A program made the translations under genes and the position numbers. Below, piece after piece: positions 12,118 to 24,185 of a stretch of 64,000 nt of DNA (positions are counted from its first letter, which is position 1; each line of letters opens with the position of its first letter). Source of the stretch: Corella eumyota (lineage: Eukaryota; Chordata; Ascidiacea; Phlebobranchia; Corellidae). Under the pieces are notes generated by a model. The model saw only the letters and a list, made by a program, of their open reading frames with translations. It did not search any database and was not told the origin of the DNA. The DNA lies in NCBI GenBank assembly GCA_963082875.1, contig OY720100.1, positions 310,001 through 374,000 of the forward strand. Reading direction: 5' to 3'.

Positions 12118-12520
12118 AATAAAAACTTCGAACAACTTTTAAAGTTAGAAAGCACAAAAATTCATTTAATAACAAGATAGTGTTTAGAAATTTATTAAGC
12201 AGATTATCTTAAAAATAAACACAAAACTTATATTTTGGTTAACTAATTTAAAATTTTTTAATAATTAGTGCAAATAGAACAAAACTAAAATACAAAAATA
12301 AATGATTACAAAATTATTTTTTGTATTTATTTTTTACAAAGTGTTACAAATACATTTAATGCTTTTAACTCACATAGTTCCAGCAAAATTTAAATATTTT
12401 AGTAGTTGCAATTTTATATTCGGGTTTTGAAAATTGTTAATATATAATGCCTTAATAATAGTCTTTTAATATAATGCTTGGTAATAATCTTCTATTGCAC
12501 AAAATAAGAATTTGGTTTTG
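12118..12520. other. Upstream flank of NLR copy A
   Basis: AT-rich sequence immediately upstream (minus strand) of exon 1, nearly identical to 41518-41922. No coding feature seen. It probably holds the leader or promoter of the NLR paralogue. Confidence 0.5.
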
Positions 12521-12880
12521 TCTATTTCGTTGCATTAATTTAATATTCATTAATTAACTTTTTATAACTTTATTAATGCGCTAAAAATCATAAAAGTTTA
12601 ATATACAAGTTTTACTAAAACATAGTCATCAACTCATGTTAGAATAACTTTTAGACTAGAGCAAAACGTTAACGAATATGCTTGGTTGGTTTTAGTGTTA
12701 TTATAATGCCATCGTGTATGTATGGCTAAAGTTACAAGTTTTTGTTTAATTTAAAGTTGGGGTTTAATCTTCCTCTAAAAAATAAATTGCTATGGGCAAA
12801 AAAAATATTTTCCATTTTTTTTAACGCTTCTGTTTTACTAAAACAAAGACAAAACCATTAACAACAATAAAAAATATTAA

Positions 12881-12940
12881 CCTTGTGTTTTCTATGCTGC
12901 AATTTAGATGATGTGGCTGTTTTCCAAAGTCACGTAGTCA
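12881..12940 (-). promoter_or_regulatory. Candidate 5' noncoding exon or promoter element, twice per unit
   Basis: On the minus strand the text GCAGCATAGAAAACACAAG is followed by GTTAAT. The same text, with an upstream AACAGCCACA block, recurs at 13914-13960, where it is followed by GTTGTT. Equivalents lie at 42284 and 43318 (U2), 52478 and 53497 (U3), and 61055 and 61475 (U4). Conservation of this short motif upstream of the NLR genes, ending at a possible donor, suggests untranslated first exons or a regulatory element. Function is inferred. Confidence 0.3.
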
Positions 12941-14906
12941 CAGAAAATATTTGTTAACACAGAAAAGTGATTGGTGCTGAAACCTAAATAAAAATAAAAT
13001 ATCAAAATACGTTAATCTCACAAATAACTGCACCCTTTCTATTAGCACAAAAGTGAAAAAAAATTTTGTAACAAAAAAACTATTAATTATTGCCAGCAAA
13101 CTAATTTCTGTTTTTTTAAAAGACAAACACAATCCTTAACATTTATAAACCTTTAACAATTAAGTTAATATTACAAATAGATACCAGGCACCAAGCTCAC
13201 TACTTGATTATTGAATGCTACCAATAAACATATTTTAAAGTTAATTACTTTTTGGTTAATGGGCCTACAAGTAACAACAAATTTAAAAATTTCTTTATAT
13301 AACTAATAATTTCAGATTGCCAATTTATATTTAAGCATAAAAAAAATAAAAAAACAATTTATTTTACTTTGTTAGAGTTTTAAGTAGGCAACATAAATTT
13401 TTATATTTTTTAATATTTACACTTCATTTTTTTATAAAATTTAACTGTAATGCTACAAAGCGTGTATGTATAATTAAAGTTATAAAAACGGGTCCACATA
13501 ACTTTGTTTCAACAGCTTAAGTTAATGATAGGCAAAGACTTATCCATCTTTTTACAATAAGAAAATCTATAACCACTTTTTACTATTTATAGCATTATCT
13601 AGTTCAACGCTATAAACTGTATGAACTTCTGCTGAGCCAGCACTTAATCTGTTAATCACCAGCATAAATATCGGACAATTATAAATCTATATTATTCCAA
13701 ACTGCCACATCCAAGTTGAGATTAGATCGGGTTAAAAAATGGTCATGCATTCGACCTTCCCACATCGAGGATAAAGATTTAAACAAAAAAAGAAATATCG
13801 CCACAATATAACCAAAACAAGGATGTTATTTTATACAACAAAAACTTTTATTTAAAGCCACTGCTCTTATACAAGGTGGCACACAAATAATTTATAAAAT
13901 CAAAAAATAACAACCTTGTGTTTTCTATGCTGCAATTAGTTGGTGTGGCTGTTTTTTAAAGTCAAACAGTAACATAGGCAAAACATAAGTGATATTAAAA
14001 GGCCAGTTCGAAATACGAATAAAACTTATATGTGAATTTAAAAACAACGTAAATAATAACAAAAATATGAATTACTTCGAATAAAACTCTCTTAAACTTT
14101 GTATTTACTGCTGGCTTTAGTCAATAAGTCAGGCATGAAGAATAAATTACTACAATTTTATCACAACTACACAAAGCATGTCTGCACTATTCGAGCCATT
14201 TGTGTAGAAATATTTAATCCATTTGTCTTTTGTATAGAAAAATTTTTCCCCAGATTAGGGGTGGTTTATACTAAGCCAGACATGAGGGAAATTTTTAGCA
14301 ATATTTTAAAAACACATTTAGCTATGCCAACTAAAATGACTTTATATTAAGCCTTTTACAAGCTTCAACAAACTTTTGTAATTTAAACATGAAATAAATA
14401 ACCAACAAAACTTAGACGACATTACAATCTGATCATTTAAAAATCATTTTATAATTTACAAAAAAAAGTTAAATTAATATTGTAATTGAAAACATATTGT
14501 GTTATTAGCTTTATGTCAATAAATTGTTTATTTTTCCCATGAGCAGAAATATAGTTAGATAGTTATGTCACTTCTCTTTAGTAAAGTAACAAAATACAGA
14601 CGTTACCCTTATCATAAATTATAAAGGCCAACCCCTATGCTTGCTCTAGTTACAAAGACTTTAAAAGAATAAATCAACTAATAAACATTGCTATAACATC
14701 AAAGCTACCACTTATACTTTATGTACAGTGCGACGCCGACAACAGTAACTTAAAAAGCAACTGATAAAAATTTATCAGAAACGCAATTTTTGTTGTATAT
14801 AAATTTTATTTCCATTACTACAAATGTTTAAAACCGTGTTTTTAAATATATAAAGTTTTGCATACATCTAATGTCTATTTGTTTAAAGAAAAATATATAC
14901 ACATAG

Positions 14907-15335
14907 TCGTGGGCGTCAATCCCAAAATAAATAAATAAATTTAGGGGTACCAAAAAATAGTAAAATCTTTGCTAAAAAATCCTGTTTTAAATTGCTCATT
15001 AAACTTAACTCTTAACAGTCTTAATTTAACATTTGCAAAGATAGCAGACAACATTAGTCTTTAACCAACTGAAGTACAATTATTACGTAAAATAAGGCAC
15101 TGGACAATCGGTATTTGTTTCGCAATAATGCCAGTTTTAGACAATCTACAACGTGGCACGCAGAATATGCCGTTTTTTGGCAACATATCAAAAAAAATCG
15201 CTTATATAACTATCAATTATACGCAAAAAATGCAACATTTGCAAACAACCTAGGGGTGCCACATATATTCAGCACTTATTAAAATTATAAATGGGGGTAA
15301 ATGAACCCCCTGCACCCCCAGGATCGACGCCAGTG
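14907..15335. mobile_element. 429-bp MITE-like element
   Basis: The ends form an imperfect terminal inverted repeat (TCGTGGGCGTCAATCC versus GGATCGACGCCAGTG). It is flanked by a 7-bp direct repeat CACATAG at 14900-14906 and 15336-15342. It contains no long open frame. Copies sit at the same place in U2 (44566-44994), U3 (54265-54699) and U4 (62251-62683), so it entered before the unit was duplicated. A 7-8 bp target duplication would suit several DNA transposon families; I do not assign one. Confidence 0.55.
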
Positions 15336-15472
15336 CACATAGTAGCTAGCGACCACCAATATTCACAATTTATTTAAAAACCCCCGAGTACGAATTACCC
15401 ATTGATATAGCGGCCTACAAGATTGTCTACAAGGCAAAAATTCCTGTAGTTTTGAAAATGGATCAACATAAA

Positions 15473-18400
15473 TGTAACATATATGTTTTGTCATGCGTCG
15501 GTGGCTCCTGACACCTGATAGTCTGTATATGCCCTAGTATATCTAATTAATTAACCTTATCGGGATTTCTTGCCCTAAACGTAAATGTAGCGCCGAATGT
15601 TGTATGTGGCGCCTACCAAAAGGTAGTTCTGACTTGGGTGCGGTTAGGTGTAGTCGTATTGTTTTTATACTGTTTTATTACTCTTATGTTTTTATTGCAA
15701 GTATTGTTTTAGTAGTTTTTATTGCATATTAAAAGTAAGCTTACACACCTACCGTACATGTTAATATAAATAACAGAGTTAGCCAACTTGGTTTTTACGG
15801 TGGACCGTTAAAGCGGGGTATCCTAGGTTTTACTAAATTAGGGAGATCGTCTCGTCCTAATAAACAGTTCAGGGTGAGGGTTATATATTATTAGGACCTT
15901 TATTATATCGCCACCTAAACGTTAGGCTAAATTACGAGACGATCAAACTTTTCTTGTAACAAATTGGCGAGCGCGCCAGGACCCCGCCACCGTGCTAGCT
16001 CTGTTAGATATAGTCAGGACTCTAGTTAAATATAGTAGCTATTTTAATATTACAAATTGTTCTTACCTTCTAAAATTTAACTATGTCTTTTAATTTATAT
16101 ACAACACCGCCTCGATTTATTATGGGCGAGGATTTTAAAGAATTTTTAAATGTGTTTAACTCTTACTGTAAGAGCGCTGGTGCTACGGACGATCAAAAAA
16201 AACATATTTTTTTAAGCTGTATTGATCAAGATCTCAAATGGATAATCCAGGAAAAAGATGCGAGTTTATATCCACTTGAATTCGACGAACTATTCAGTAG
16301 GGCAATAAAAGCAACAGTGAACGACCAACATGCCTTTAAGATACGAACACAACTTAGCGAACGTATACAAATGCCTGAAGAGGATGTACGCACTTTTGTT
16401 TATGCGATTAGAAATTTGGGGGATAGGGCTTACCCTAAGGCGGCTGAATGCAATTTAAAAAATGAAATCATGTACATTTCCCTACTACGCGGTCTTAGGA
16501 ATCAAAATCTTCGTAACCTAATTCAAAACAATCAAGAAAATAAACGAGATTTTTTATTAGCTGCTAACCAGGCCATGGAAGCCAATAACTCCACATCGTC
16601 ACATTCATTGGTGCTTGCGAACGTTGAGAAACAATCTTCCAAAAATGACCTGGCACTAATTCTTGAAAAAATCGAAAACATGCAAACTGTTGCACAAACG
16701 AAAACTGAGGAGATAACAACAACCATTTCGACAATGCAGACCGAAATGAATTTGATAAAATCACAAATGGCTGGGCCGTCACGTAGACAGCCATACAAGG
16801 AAAGGCCCGATTCCTGGGTGCCCTATAGAAACCGTGAGTGTTTTTATTGTTTTGACTATGGACATATAAGACAAAATTGTCCCAGGTATATAAGCAAAAA
16901 TATACCTTATAACGTTCGTAACACTTATAGAAGACCACACCAGCAGACTGGGACGACGCCCACAATACCAACCCCGACCCGACCCGAGGTTTTAGTTACA
17001 ACAAAAAGACCCCGTAAAAAAAGTATTCAACCCGAACAACCTGCTCTACCTATAACTAAAAATGCGGCACAAGGTAACTTGTTACGTCGTTTTGTAAATT
17101 TATTAGTTGAAAATTTACCTGTTTTCGCTTTGTTGGATACTGGTGCCAGTGTTACCTTAGTGCACCAGCGTGTTTGGGATAAACTAAGAAAAGGCACTAA
17201 AAATGTTACTAAACCCCCCGAGTCCTCCCCTAATTTAGTGGGCGCTAATGGTAGTCCTCTAATTATAACTGGCATGGCATCACTACCAGTTACCTTGGGG
17301 AATGTAACGTCATGGTTACAAATGTTTATAAGCCCAGATATTTCCCACGACTTCATTCTGGGACTGGACTTTTTACAAAGGGAAAATGTCAAATATGTTA
17401 TAAATCCAATTATTTAACCCTGGGTCGTACGTCAGTGCCCATTATAAGTAAACCTTATATATTTCAACGCCATGAGGCATTTTTAATAGAGGAAGTTTCC
17501 GTTCCAGCTTTCACGGAGTTAAGGCTGTTAGCAAAGTGTAATAATAATTTAATAGCAGCTTCAATACCTAACATGTCTGTTTTGGTGGAGCGAAATATAG
17601 AATTTGGTGAACGTTATGGCCTTCTTGTTGCTTCGGCAATAACCAACATAAAATCGAATTTAGTTGAAGTAAGAATAGCTAACCTGACCGATGATAGCGT
17701 CACTTTACACAACGGTGTGCGAGTAGCAACAGTATCCCCCGTTTCAGCCATAGGTTCCGATAGTTGCCGAATACCTGGTACCTGTGCTATCATCAATCAA
17801 GCATCGCATAAATGTACATGCAAAAATTCGTCCTGTTTTAAGTTACTTGAACATGATCATTCGGTTGAAGAAATACAGCCTACCTCGAGCCAACATCAAG
17901 TAGATCACGCAGAAGATAGCGTCAATATAAGCAAAACTCTGACAGAAAGTCAACGCCAGATTGTAATAAAAATGGTAAAGCAATATAAATGTGTCTTCTC
18001 CACCTCGCCTTATGAAATAGGAAGGACGAATCTTGTCAAACATGAAATAGACACGGGCAGTAGTAAACCTGTTCGACAAGCGCCAAGGCGTGTTCCCCAT
18101 AAATATAAAGACAACGTTGAACAAATTATTAAAGAAATGCGTAAACAGGATCTAATTCAACCCTCTCAGTCCCCCTGGTCAAGTTCTGTGGTTCTAGTAA
18201 AAAAGAAATCAGGAGAAACTAGGTTTTGTGTAGACTATCGGCTGGTCAACGCCATCACTAAGAAAAACAGCTATCCAATACCCAGAGTCGATGAAAGCCT
18301 AGACGAAATGTCTCAGTCTGTTTATTTTTCCACACTAGACCTTCGGTCTGGTTATTACCAGATTCCAATGGACAAAGCCTCAAGGGAGAAAACTGCCTTT

Positions 18401-20992
18401 GCTAGCCACATGGGTTTATATGAATTCAATATCATGCCTATGGGTTTGTGTAATTCAGCAGCGAGTTTCCAGCGTCTTATGCGTATTGTACTGAACGGGA
18501 TTGAATGGCAGGGAGCATTAGCCTACTTGGATGACATCATTGTGTACTCGAAAACCTTTGAAGAACATGTAAGGCGCCTTAAAGAAGTTTTCGCTCGCCT
18601 ACAATCGGCTGGGTTAACTTTAAAACCATCAAAGTGTTCATTTTTTAAACATGAAGGAAGTTTTTTGGGGCATATTGTGTCGCGCGATGGAATTAAATGT
18701 GACCCTGACAAAATAAAAGCAGTCAAAGAATGGCCAATACCAAAAAATGTAAAACATGTACGTCAATTTGTTGGTTTAACATCGTATTACCGGAAATTCA
18801 TTAAAGGCTATGCCAACATTGCCGGGCCATTACATAAGCTAACAGAAAAGGGGAAAAAGTTTAACTGGACTGATGAATGTCAGGAATCATTTATTTCTTT
18901 AAAACATCGACTAACAGAAACTCCAATTCTTCAATACCCTAATATTGGACACCGATGCATCTAATCACGCCATCGGGTGTGTTCTATCCCAAGAACAAAA
19001 TGGAAAAGAACATGTGGTTGCCTATGGTAGTAGAACTTTGTCAAAAGCCGAAAGAAATTATTCTACCACAAGAAAAGAATTGCTGGCTATCGTATTTGCC
19101 ACGAAACTATTTCGATGTTATCTGATAGGAGATAAATTTACCATTCGCACCGACCATTCTTCGCTTCGGTGGTTATGGAAATCAAAAGAGTTGTATGGTC
19201 AATGCGCTAGATGGGTGGAACATCTAGCTGGGTACAATTTCAAACTAATTCACCGGCCAGGAAATAAACATGGAAATGCCGACTCCCTTAGCAGACTGGA
19301 GCCAATTGCCGATGATTTTCCCTACAATATACAACAAAATAAACAACCTTGCAACGCAATTGAAAGTTTGGAATTCAGCCTCGAGCCAGAGATATCAAAA
19401 ACAAAAATCGCGGAATTACAACAGGCTGATAAAAACATAGCCCCCATTTTTGATTGGTTAAAAAAGGGAATAAGACCAAACCAAAAAACGGTAAAGAAAT
19501 TACCTCCAGCCAGTAAACACTACCGGAACAAATTCGACCACTTGGTGTGTAGAAATAATATTGTTTACTTTGGTGAAAAATGTTCGTCCTTGTCAGCGGA
19601 AATGATCTACAAAGTTGCCGGATTCTTTAATAGATACGGTCCTAATAAAATTTCACGATAGTCCACATGGTGGCGGACTTCTTGGAATTAGCAAAACCTG
19701 CGCCAAAATAAATGAAAGATTTTATTGGCATCAGTGGAGAAGTCACACAGAAGCATATTGCAAACGATGCAACGACTGTAATATGAATAAAAGAGCGACT
19801 CAAAACCCACGAGCGCCATTAATACCATCGTCAGAAGATCGACCAATGCAACGCATTCAAATAGATGTGATGGGTCCACTACCCATAACCAAATCCGGAA
19901 ACCGTTTCATTTTCGTAGCGTGTGACATTTTTACAAAGTATGTACGCGCATGGCCTATGCGACACCAGACAACAACTGAAACGGCTTCGATACTTTTCAG
20001 CAACTGGTTTACGGTACAAGGGGTGCCTGAAATAGTTCATTCTGACCGTGGAACAAACTTTGAAAGTCAACTTTTCCAGGAGCTGCTCAAGCTTATGGGT
20101 AGTAAAAACTCAAGAACAACTGCATATCATCCAGCCAGAAATGGAGGCGTAGAGCGAAACAATCGAACTATCGCGTCCATGCTACGTAATTACGTTCAAA
20201 GTGATGAAACGGGTTGGGATATCACTCTACCCGCAGTGGTAGCCTCCTATAACGCTAGTATTCATGAAAGCACCGGGTATTCCCCGCACTACTTGCTGAC
20301 CGGCCACAAGTTACGTCTGCCAGGCGACGCAGGAACGGGCTGTCCGACAGAAGCAACGCCATACAAGACACTAGTCGAGGACTTAAGCAAACGCCTAAAG
20401 TCAGCCCAAGACACTGCCCGTAAAACCTTGGAAAAACAACGAGAACGTATAAAAAGAAATTACGACAAGAAACAACATGGCGCCCCATTTAAAATTGGTG
20501 ATAATGTACTTTTAACGAACCCAGCCATACCTCTAAATAAATCGAAGAAGTTCCATTTACCTTATAAGGGACCTTTTATTGTAGAAAAGATATTAAATAA
20601 CGTTAATTATGTCATAAAAAATAAAGAAGGTAAATCCCAAATGGTACATTTTAACCGGTTAAAATTATTTACAGGGACCTCAACAGAGGCAACATCATAT
20701 ACTTTTAACGAGCCAACCTGTGTGAGGCCACCTATTCTAGGGAACATGCTTAATGCAAGGCACACTGAACCCACATTAACCCCAGACAGTGAGGCAACGC
20801 ATGTGGGACTACCAATGGAAAATAGTGACAATTTGGTGTTAACTGAACCAACAACTTCACGTCCCCAACGCATTAGAAAGCGGACCCACTTCTATCCGGA
20901 CATTGAGGTTATTGACATCTAGTTTACATTGACTGTTTTTTTTACTGTTATTTTTTTATTACCTCACTAAATTGCCCTCGTTTTTGTTTACT
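15473..20992 (+). mobile_element. Ty3/gypsy LTR retrotransposon, copy 1 (in U1)
   Basis: The 5' LTR is 15473-15961 (489 bp, TGTAAC...TAACA). The body from about 16083 holds, in order, Gag with a CCHC zinc knuckle (CFYCFDYGHIRQNC), an aspartic protease with LLDTGAS, reverse transcriptase with YLDDIIVYS, RNase H beginning DTDAS, and an integrase with HSDRGTNF and NGGVERNNR, followed by a GPF/Y-type C-terminal region. This order is typical of Ty3/gypsy; no env is seen. No 3' LTR is present; the element ends at about 20992. The coding region is broken, with about three interruptions. Its close similarity to copies 2 and 3 suggests a fairly recent origin. Confidence 0.92.
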
Positions 20993-22144
20993 CGAAAATG
21001 CGAGAAAGTGCGAGTGTCGCTTAAAAGCGCCTAAAATTTTAAAATTTAACACCGAAATTGGACGACAACATATTTTTGATCAATAATAAATAAAAAAATA
21101 TTTATTTATTCTTCGTTAGCTTGAAATATTGCATTGAATAAGGGCATTTTTGCGTAATACGATCAATCGACAACTCACGTTTTGCATTGTTGCCTAACTC
21201 TATACATTTTATTTTAAGTTTTTGAGTGTAAATTAACACGGTAACTAAATAACAACATGTTTTTAAACAAATTTTGTTTAAGGAAAATGTTTTTTTTGCC
21301 CTTTTTTGTTACAATATCGTCTGTTACTACGCGAAAAATATTTTTTTGACGGACTTCTGCCCCGCTGTTTTAGAACAAAAATTTACGGTCCGAGCTGTTT
21401 GGGCCGAAGTGTCTTGCATTACAATTTTTTAAAGTTTACGAAATACTGTTTTAATTTAATAATTAGCAACATATTTTTATAAATGTTTATGGTATTTTAC
21501 TTGAAATATCGGCAAAGAATATCCACACCACCATCAAGAAGCAATAAAAATTCGAATGTCTAAAACCTCCACACAAACAATATTCTTCCAGCTGACCCAC
21601 AGATCAAGTTTGGAAAACTGAATCCAAAAATTACTCACATTAGATTTGCACATAAAATACCCTACACTCTTCACTTTATGCTAAAACATAAAAATTAAAT
21701 AAAATACAACAAATTTAACCATTTATTTAAAAAAAATCATGTTAAACGAATATTAAATTTTCAAAAATGCCAAAATATTCTAATTCAATAAATCTTTAGC
21801 AATATAAGGTTAATGAAATTACCAATCGTATGTTTTCTAATCTGCTATTGAAGATAACTGCTTTTTAAAATAAAAAACAAAAGTAAAGTTACTAGCCACG
21901 AACTTACGCAAGAACAACCTTCAAAACAAAACCTCCAACTTTAAATAACGCGGCACGTGTGTCAGCTGTTTATATACAGAGAGTGGATGACGTATTTACG
22001 ACCGACGTCATAACTGGCAAAACATATCTATATAATTTATCCTCGACTTAAAACTTTAAGTTTATTGCACGTTGTCTTTATTTTATTTCACAACAAAAAT
22101 TCTAATACAAACATACCAACAAAATTGAATCACATATATATAAA
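20993..22144. other. Tail of U1 and intergenic spacer
   Basis: 20993-21357 is the unit tail shared with 51758-52117, 60326-60693 and 63779-64000; it contains AAGTGCGAGTGTCGCTTAAA. From 21358 the sequence is unique and AT-rich, with no gene recognised. A TGACGT half-site and a GACGTC core lie near 21987-22011, on the 3' side of the minus-strand gene that follows. Confidence 0.6.
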
Positions 22145-23764
22145 TTAATTTATTTTTTTCAAATTATTATTTTCTACTTCATTTACAATCTTGTTCACAT
22201 ATTCCTTCATTATATTCAACGATTCAGGCCAACTATACTTTGGTTTGTAGCCAAAATGTTCCACAAACTTTTGATTGGAGACGGTGAATCTTGTGCAGGA
22301 CAACTTGGCCATGTTTGGTGTAATATTGGGCTAAAAATCACAAAATAGTTGTCATTAAAAGTATTATACATGAAATAAATGTTTAACACTTGCAATAACT
22401 TAACATACTGACCCTCGTCACCAAAGTATTATCCAAATAGGTATGGGGTTTATTTCAAAGAGATAAGTTTTAGACCACGACATTTAACCAAAATTTAGGT
22501 CGATGTTTATGGTAAAATGGTGTTTTTGCGCATATGTTTTTAAGTAAAACCCTTATGACAGTAACCCAGCTAAAAACTACTCAATAAACTAAATATTTAC
22601 CTCTTTTTTGATCCCAAACCAACCCAGCACCTGACAACACCAAACAACAAACGTTGAAACGAGGATAAACAACCAAAACGGCAACACCGGCTCCCTCTTG
22701 TAAATGTTGAAACCCAAATGCTCGTAGAATTTCAAGTTCAATCTCAGGTAAGATAACTCTGGGGTTTCGTCACACAGAAAGTAGGTGTTTCCCCCAACCA
22801 AAGAAGGGGACTCCTGTACAATATAAGTTATAGTCAGAGTACAAGTTAATTTCTTAGAATTTTTTAACATAACCAAAATATAAACCAATATTTTTCACTA
22901 AACTTAAAACCTAATTTTCAGTAAGAACATGCAGAGACATATTAGTTACAACCGGAGCTATATACAGCTGTGGTGGTGCTCGAACCAGAGATCTTTCGCA
23001 CACTAACCCAATATTAAAGCAGTGAACAACTAAGTTTTGTTTACCTGCATTTTTGTGGCCGCGATCACGTGACACCAAGTCACGTTTTCAACGTACATTC
23101 GAGTTTGTAGCGCCTCTGGTGGAACAAGAGATTTGATTACTTTAGTCGCAAGATGGTGCAAAAGAATCGATTTGGTAAAGTTGTCATCTTCGCCATAAAT
23201 ACAAGAACCTCTAAGTGCACATGTGACCAGTTTCTACAAAGTATTATGCTGTCAATAATAAAAAGAACAAAAGCAAACAATTATAATGACGTCACCTCTC
23301 CATTTTTCATCTTTTTTCCGTTCCACTCCAGTACGAGCTCCTCCGCGTCCTTCTTTGTCCTTCCGTATGACGTCACAGAAGAGTAAAAATAAATAGTGTC
23401 TTCTCTACCGCCCACTAGTGGTTACATAGTTCTGTCCAAAAGCCTCAATTGAACTCGTGTAGAGACAATAACCGAGATTGTTTGCACAAAAAGCCTTTAA
23501 CACATTCATTGTTCCTGACCTATATGACATCATAATATATTTAACAACAAAAATCTGTACCATATAAGTTCTAAAACAAATGTTGTCAGATTCTGTTATA
23601 ACAATCCCATCACTTATGACATCACAATGCCTACCTCCAACATTTATTTTCCATAATTTTTGGCAAGTAATTAATTCCTTGTAATCGATGACACTGGCCA
23701 TATGCAAAACTACATGACAACCTTGTACGGCAGAGATGAGACTACTATGTTCTATGACGTCACA
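22145..23764 (-). pseudogene. HSD3B-like: 3-beta-hydroxysteroid dehydrogenase-like gene, N-terminally truncated
   Basis: Five minus-strand exons match the C-terminal three quarters of the HSD3B family, membrane enzymes of steroid synthesis (oxidation and isomerisation of 3-beta-hydroxy-5-ene steroids). They are about 23635-23764 (VLHMASVIDY, KINVGG), 23296-23514 (YTSSIEAFG and the catalytic Y-x3-K as SYGRTKK), 23045-23233 (LVTCALRGSCIYGED, YVENVTWCHVIAA), 22601-22813 (GGNTYFLCDETPELSY plus a hydrophobic segment FWLFILVSTFVV) and 22145-22330 (EHFGYKPKYSWPE, stop at 22145). The Rossmann nucleotide-binding N-terminus is not found. Exon 23296-23514 is 219 nt where the phases need 2 mod 3, and the frame shifts after YVTTSG; this fits a one-base insertion. 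The C-terminus ends KKIN, an ER-retrieval-type KKxx. It is probably a pseudogene, though a single base error could mimic the shift. Substrate is unknown. Confidence 0.75.
23287..23762. promoter_or_regulatory. Three perfect TGACGTCA (CRE-type) palindromes
   Basis: TGACGTCA occurs at 23287-23294, 23368-23375 and 23755-23762, inside or at the edges of HSD3B-like exons. The sites match the CREB/ATF consensus. Whether they act as regulatory sites is unknown, and at least one is coding. Confidence 0.3.
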
Positions 23765-23934
23765 CTTAATCCATTAAACTTTCATGTTGGCATCTAAAAA
23801 AATAAACAAAATAAGATTTAAAAAATTTTCTAATATTTATACAAAAAAAAAAGATAATTACAAATTTTAGTAGAAAATACTGAATATAAATACTTCGCAT
23901 AAAGTTAAATTATTAAAGTTTATGTGCTTTGATT

Positions 23935-24085
23935 AAATTTCGTTGGTTCAGCAAAAGTTTATATCATTTATAGCTCCTTACTCAAGAGCACTACAGCGTG
24001 AGAGCAGTATGAATTGAACCTAGGACCTCATGTAGGGAAGCCAAGTGTTTTGACCACTACCCATGTTGTCGGTTCACAGAACCAA
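23935..24085 (-). repeat. tRNA-derived SINE between HSD3B-like and TXNL4A fragments
   Basis: The minus strand reads ACATGGGTAGTGGTC (box A-like) and GGTTCAATTC (box B-like), then the body with AAACTTTTGCTGAACCAACG, related to the SINE at 9065-9265. It lies where the last exon of TXNL4A and the first exon of the HSD3B-like gene would be expected. Confidence 0.6.
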
Positions 24086-24185
24086 TGGGAATTGAACCCC
24101 AAACCAGAAGTTAGTCATCCTAATGCTTAACAATATACCCAATACAAAAACAAAACCATCAAAATTAAATTCTGTAAATAACAAC

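Larger units (their letters stand above)
12521..21357. repeat. Upstream repeat unit U1 (single copy, block A)
   Basis: The unit starts at TCTATTTCGTTGCATTAATT and runs to the text GACGGACTTCTG, the same ends that bound U2 and U3 in block B. Outside the elements listed separately (14907-15335 and 15473-20992) it holds AT-rich sequence, a partial SINE body at 13600-13790 and a twice-occurring motif at 12881-12940 and 13914-13960. No convincing host coding exon is visible in it. After 21357 the sequence becomes unique. Confidence 0.85.

Noticed and set aside
11165-12142. Long plus-strand open frames (over 300 residues, SGNSGSLL and TLDHYCLA repeats) over the octapeptide exon
   Set aside because: The 24-bp unit is divisible by 3 and lacks stops in several frames, so open frames arise on both strands. 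Only the minus frame joins neighbouring exons with correct phases. The same applies at 40973-41542.
14099-14350. 83-residue plus-strand open frame in U1
   Set aside because: The matching region of U2 (about 43500-43915) has insertions that disrupt it; no domain and no splice context.
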